From Bifidobacterium sp. UBA744 (lineage in GTDB: Bacteria; Actinomycetota; Actinomycetes; Actinomycetales; Bifidobacteriaceae): a DNA stretch of 6,423 bases. The stretch is from contig DBKS01000063.1 of assembly GCA_002298605.1 (NCBI GenBank), positions 89,862-96,284 on the forward strand, read 5' to 3'. Each line of letters opens with the position of its first letter. The first letter of the stretch is position 1. The notes under the pieces were generated by a model. It saw only the letters and a list, made by a program, of their open reading frames with translations. It did not search any database and was not told the DNA's origin. Position numbers and translations under genes: made by a program. Below are positions 5,507-6,423 of the stretch, piece after piece.

Positions 5507-5525
5507 GTGTCATGAACAATGACAC
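5507..5525. promoter_or_regulatory. Dyad symmetry over the thiamine pyrophosphokinase start
   Basis: GTGTCAT (5507-5513), five bases (5514-5518) and ATGACAC (5519-5525) form a perfect 7+7 bp dyad of 19 bp. It covers the ATG at 5512, follows the plus-strand -10 directly, and overlaps the expected -35 of the opposite promoter. It has the size and symmetry of a dimeric regulator's operator. As RNA it could also hide the start codon in a hairpin. Confidence 0.5.
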
Positions 5526-6306
5526 TTCCGCCGGCGGGACACGCGTCGGAACATGCGTGATATTCGGCGCCGGCGAGTATTACGCCGGCGCGGGGAGCCT
5601 CCCGCAGGTGCCGGACGGCGCGCTGGTGATCGCGGCCGACGGCGGGCTCGACCACGCACGCTCGCTGGATATTCCCGTCGACGTCGTGGTGGGCGATTTC
5701 GACTCGATCGTCGACGCCCATCCGCTCGACGGCGAACAGAGTATCGTGCTGCCGCCTCAGAAAGACGATCCGGACATGCTGTCGGCCCTGAAAATCGGCT
5801 GGTCGCGCGGCTGCCGCGTATTCCACATCTACGGCGGTCTCGGCGGCCGCGTCGACCACACACTCGCCAACATACAGCTCATGGCCCTGCTGGCCGCGCG
5901 GGGTGGCACCGGCCTGCTGCATGGCGACGGCACCGTCGTCACCGCCATTTGCGACGGCGCGCTGTCGTTCCCGGCCGATCACGGCGTCGCCCCCGGACGC
6001 ATGGTGTCGGTGTTCGCCCACAGCGACATCTGCGAGGACGTGAACGAGCCGGGGCTCAAATACGAGTTGCGGCACGGCACACTCACCAACACGATGGCGC
6101 TGGGCGTCAGCAATGAACTGCTGCCGGGCGTCGCGGGGGCGATCGGGGTGCGGCGGGGCACGCTGATCGTGACGTTCCCGGCGGAGGCCCCCATGCCGGT
6201 CGTGACGCGCTTCCACGAGTTCGACGGGGATTTGGGGCCGCTCGACACGCAGGTCTCCTCGCTGCTGTCCGACCGCCTGCAGACACAGCGGCCATCGTTG
6301 CCGTAA
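5512..6306 (+). CDS. thiN: Thiamine pyrophosphokinase
   Basis: This cytoplasmic enzyme transfers pyrophosphate from ATP to thiamine, giving thiamine diphosphate and AMP. Family motifs appear in order: FGAGEY (18-23), AADGG (41-45), VVGDFDS (59-65), KDDPDM (84-89), and IYGGLGGRVDHTLANIQL (106-123), which carries the active-site GGxGGRxDH. The C-terminal thiamine-binding domain includes KYELRHGTLTN and ALGVSNEL. The usual KDxTD motif reads KDDPD, a Thr to Pro change. The protein has 264 residues, longer than the usual 210-225, owing to extra residues at the ends. The ATG at 5512 lacks an SD, consistent with a leaderless mRNA; an in-frame TTG at 5503 is a weaker choice. It diverges from the DUF362 gene by 106 nt and precedes gap by 88 nt. 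Confidence 0.93.
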   Translation: MNNDTSAGGTRVGTCVIFGAGEYYAGAGSLPQVPDGALVIAADGGLDHARSLDIPVDVVVGDFDSIVDAHPLDGEQSIVLPPQKDDPDMLSALKIGWSRGCRVFHIYGGLGGRVDHTLANIQLMALLAARGGTGLLHGDGTVVTAICDGALSFPADHGVAPGRMVSVFAHSDICEDVNEPGLKYELRHGTLTNTMALGVSNELLPGVAGAIGVRRGTLIVTFPAEAPMPVVTRFHEFDGDLGPLDTQVSSLLSDRLQTQRPSLP

Positions 6307-6327
6307 GTACAGGCGGCGCATTACAGT
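6298..6327 (+). promoter_or_regulatory. Possible gap promoter
   Basis: TTGCCG (6298-6303) and TACAGT (6322-6327) are separated by 18 bp and would start transcription near 6334, about 60 nt before gap. The -35 overlaps the end of the thiamine pyrophosphokinase gene. The match is moderate, and a strong promoter for this glycolytic gene could lie elsewhere in the 88-bp gap. Confidence 0.3.
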
Positions 6328-6394
6328 GGGAGGCGTTGGTAAACAATGGCCCGGTGCCAATGCGCGCCGCGGTCCCCTCAAAGGGAGTAATTAC

Positions 6395-6423
6395 ATGACA
6401 GTTAAGATTGGTATCAACGGCTT
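6395..6423 (+). CDS. gap: Glyceraldehyde-3-phosphate dehydrogenase, first ten codons
   Basis: Only the start is present and reads MTVKIGINGF, with the last codon cut by the window edge. KIGINGFGRIGR is the NAD-binding start of phosphorylating glyceraldehyde-3-phosphate dehydrogenase, the glycolytic enzyme that makes 1,3-bisphosphoglycerate. GGGAG (6383-6387) lies 7 nt before the ATG. The identification rests on this short stretch but the N-terminus is distinctive. Confidence 0.87.

Noticed and set aside
5164..5511. N-terminal extension of the thiamine pyrophosphokinase frame
   Set aside because: It runs antisense through the DUF362 gene and does not resemble the family; the ATG at 5512 gives the expected N-terminus.
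5406..5511. TPP riboswitch before the thiamine pyrophosphokinase or DUF362 gene
   Set aside because: The conserved CTGAGA and ACCTGA-type core elements are absent on both strands, and the plus-strand leader seems too short.
4557..5522. 321-codon plus-strand frame opposite the DUF362 gene
   Set aside because: The opposite strand carries the conserved DUF362 blocks and a good ribosome-binding site; this frame has no recognisable domain.
5488..6381. 297-codon minus-strand frame opposite the thiamine pyrophosphokinase gene
   Set aside because: All catalytic motifs of the pyrophosphokinase lie on the plus strand, and this frame is a compositional shadow.

Overview
The window looks like a high-GC actinobacterial chromosome, most probably Bifidobacterium. 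The reasons are the GC-rich codon use, an IF3 with a long charged C-terminal tail, the order infC-rpmI-rplT followed by a XerD-type recombinase, and a glyceraldehyde-3-phosphate dehydrogenase start reading MTVKIGINGF at the right edge. The genus call is from memory of the families and was not searched.

Right to left on the minus strand there are two blocks. The first (5405 down to 2364) holds a short DUF362 protein, a uridine-kinase-like P-loop kinase, an ECF-transporter S component and a TauE/SafE-type membrane protein. The first three look like a possible uptake-and-trapping unit for a small molecule whose identity the sequence does not show; TauE/SafE may be a separate unit. The second block (2046 down to 1) is the translation operon infC-rpmI-rplT, behind a leader of about 220 nt with nested hairpins, then a weak terminator and the N-terminal two thirds of xerD, cut by the window edge.

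On the plus strand, a thiamine pyrophosphokinase gene (5512-6306) diverges from the DUF362 gene and is followed by the first ten codons of gap. The 106-bp space between the divergent genes holds two overlapping -10 candidates, and a 7+7 bp dyad covers the thiamine pyrophosphokinase start codon. This is the best regulatory signal in the window and hints that the two sides may be controlled together.

Most genes here are housekeeping. The least understood part is the DUF362-kinase-ECF S cluster: its DUF362 protein has only four cysteines and lacks the ferredoxin-like cysteine cluster usual in longer family members. I saw no mobile element, CRISPR array, tRNA, rRNA or recognisable riboswitch.
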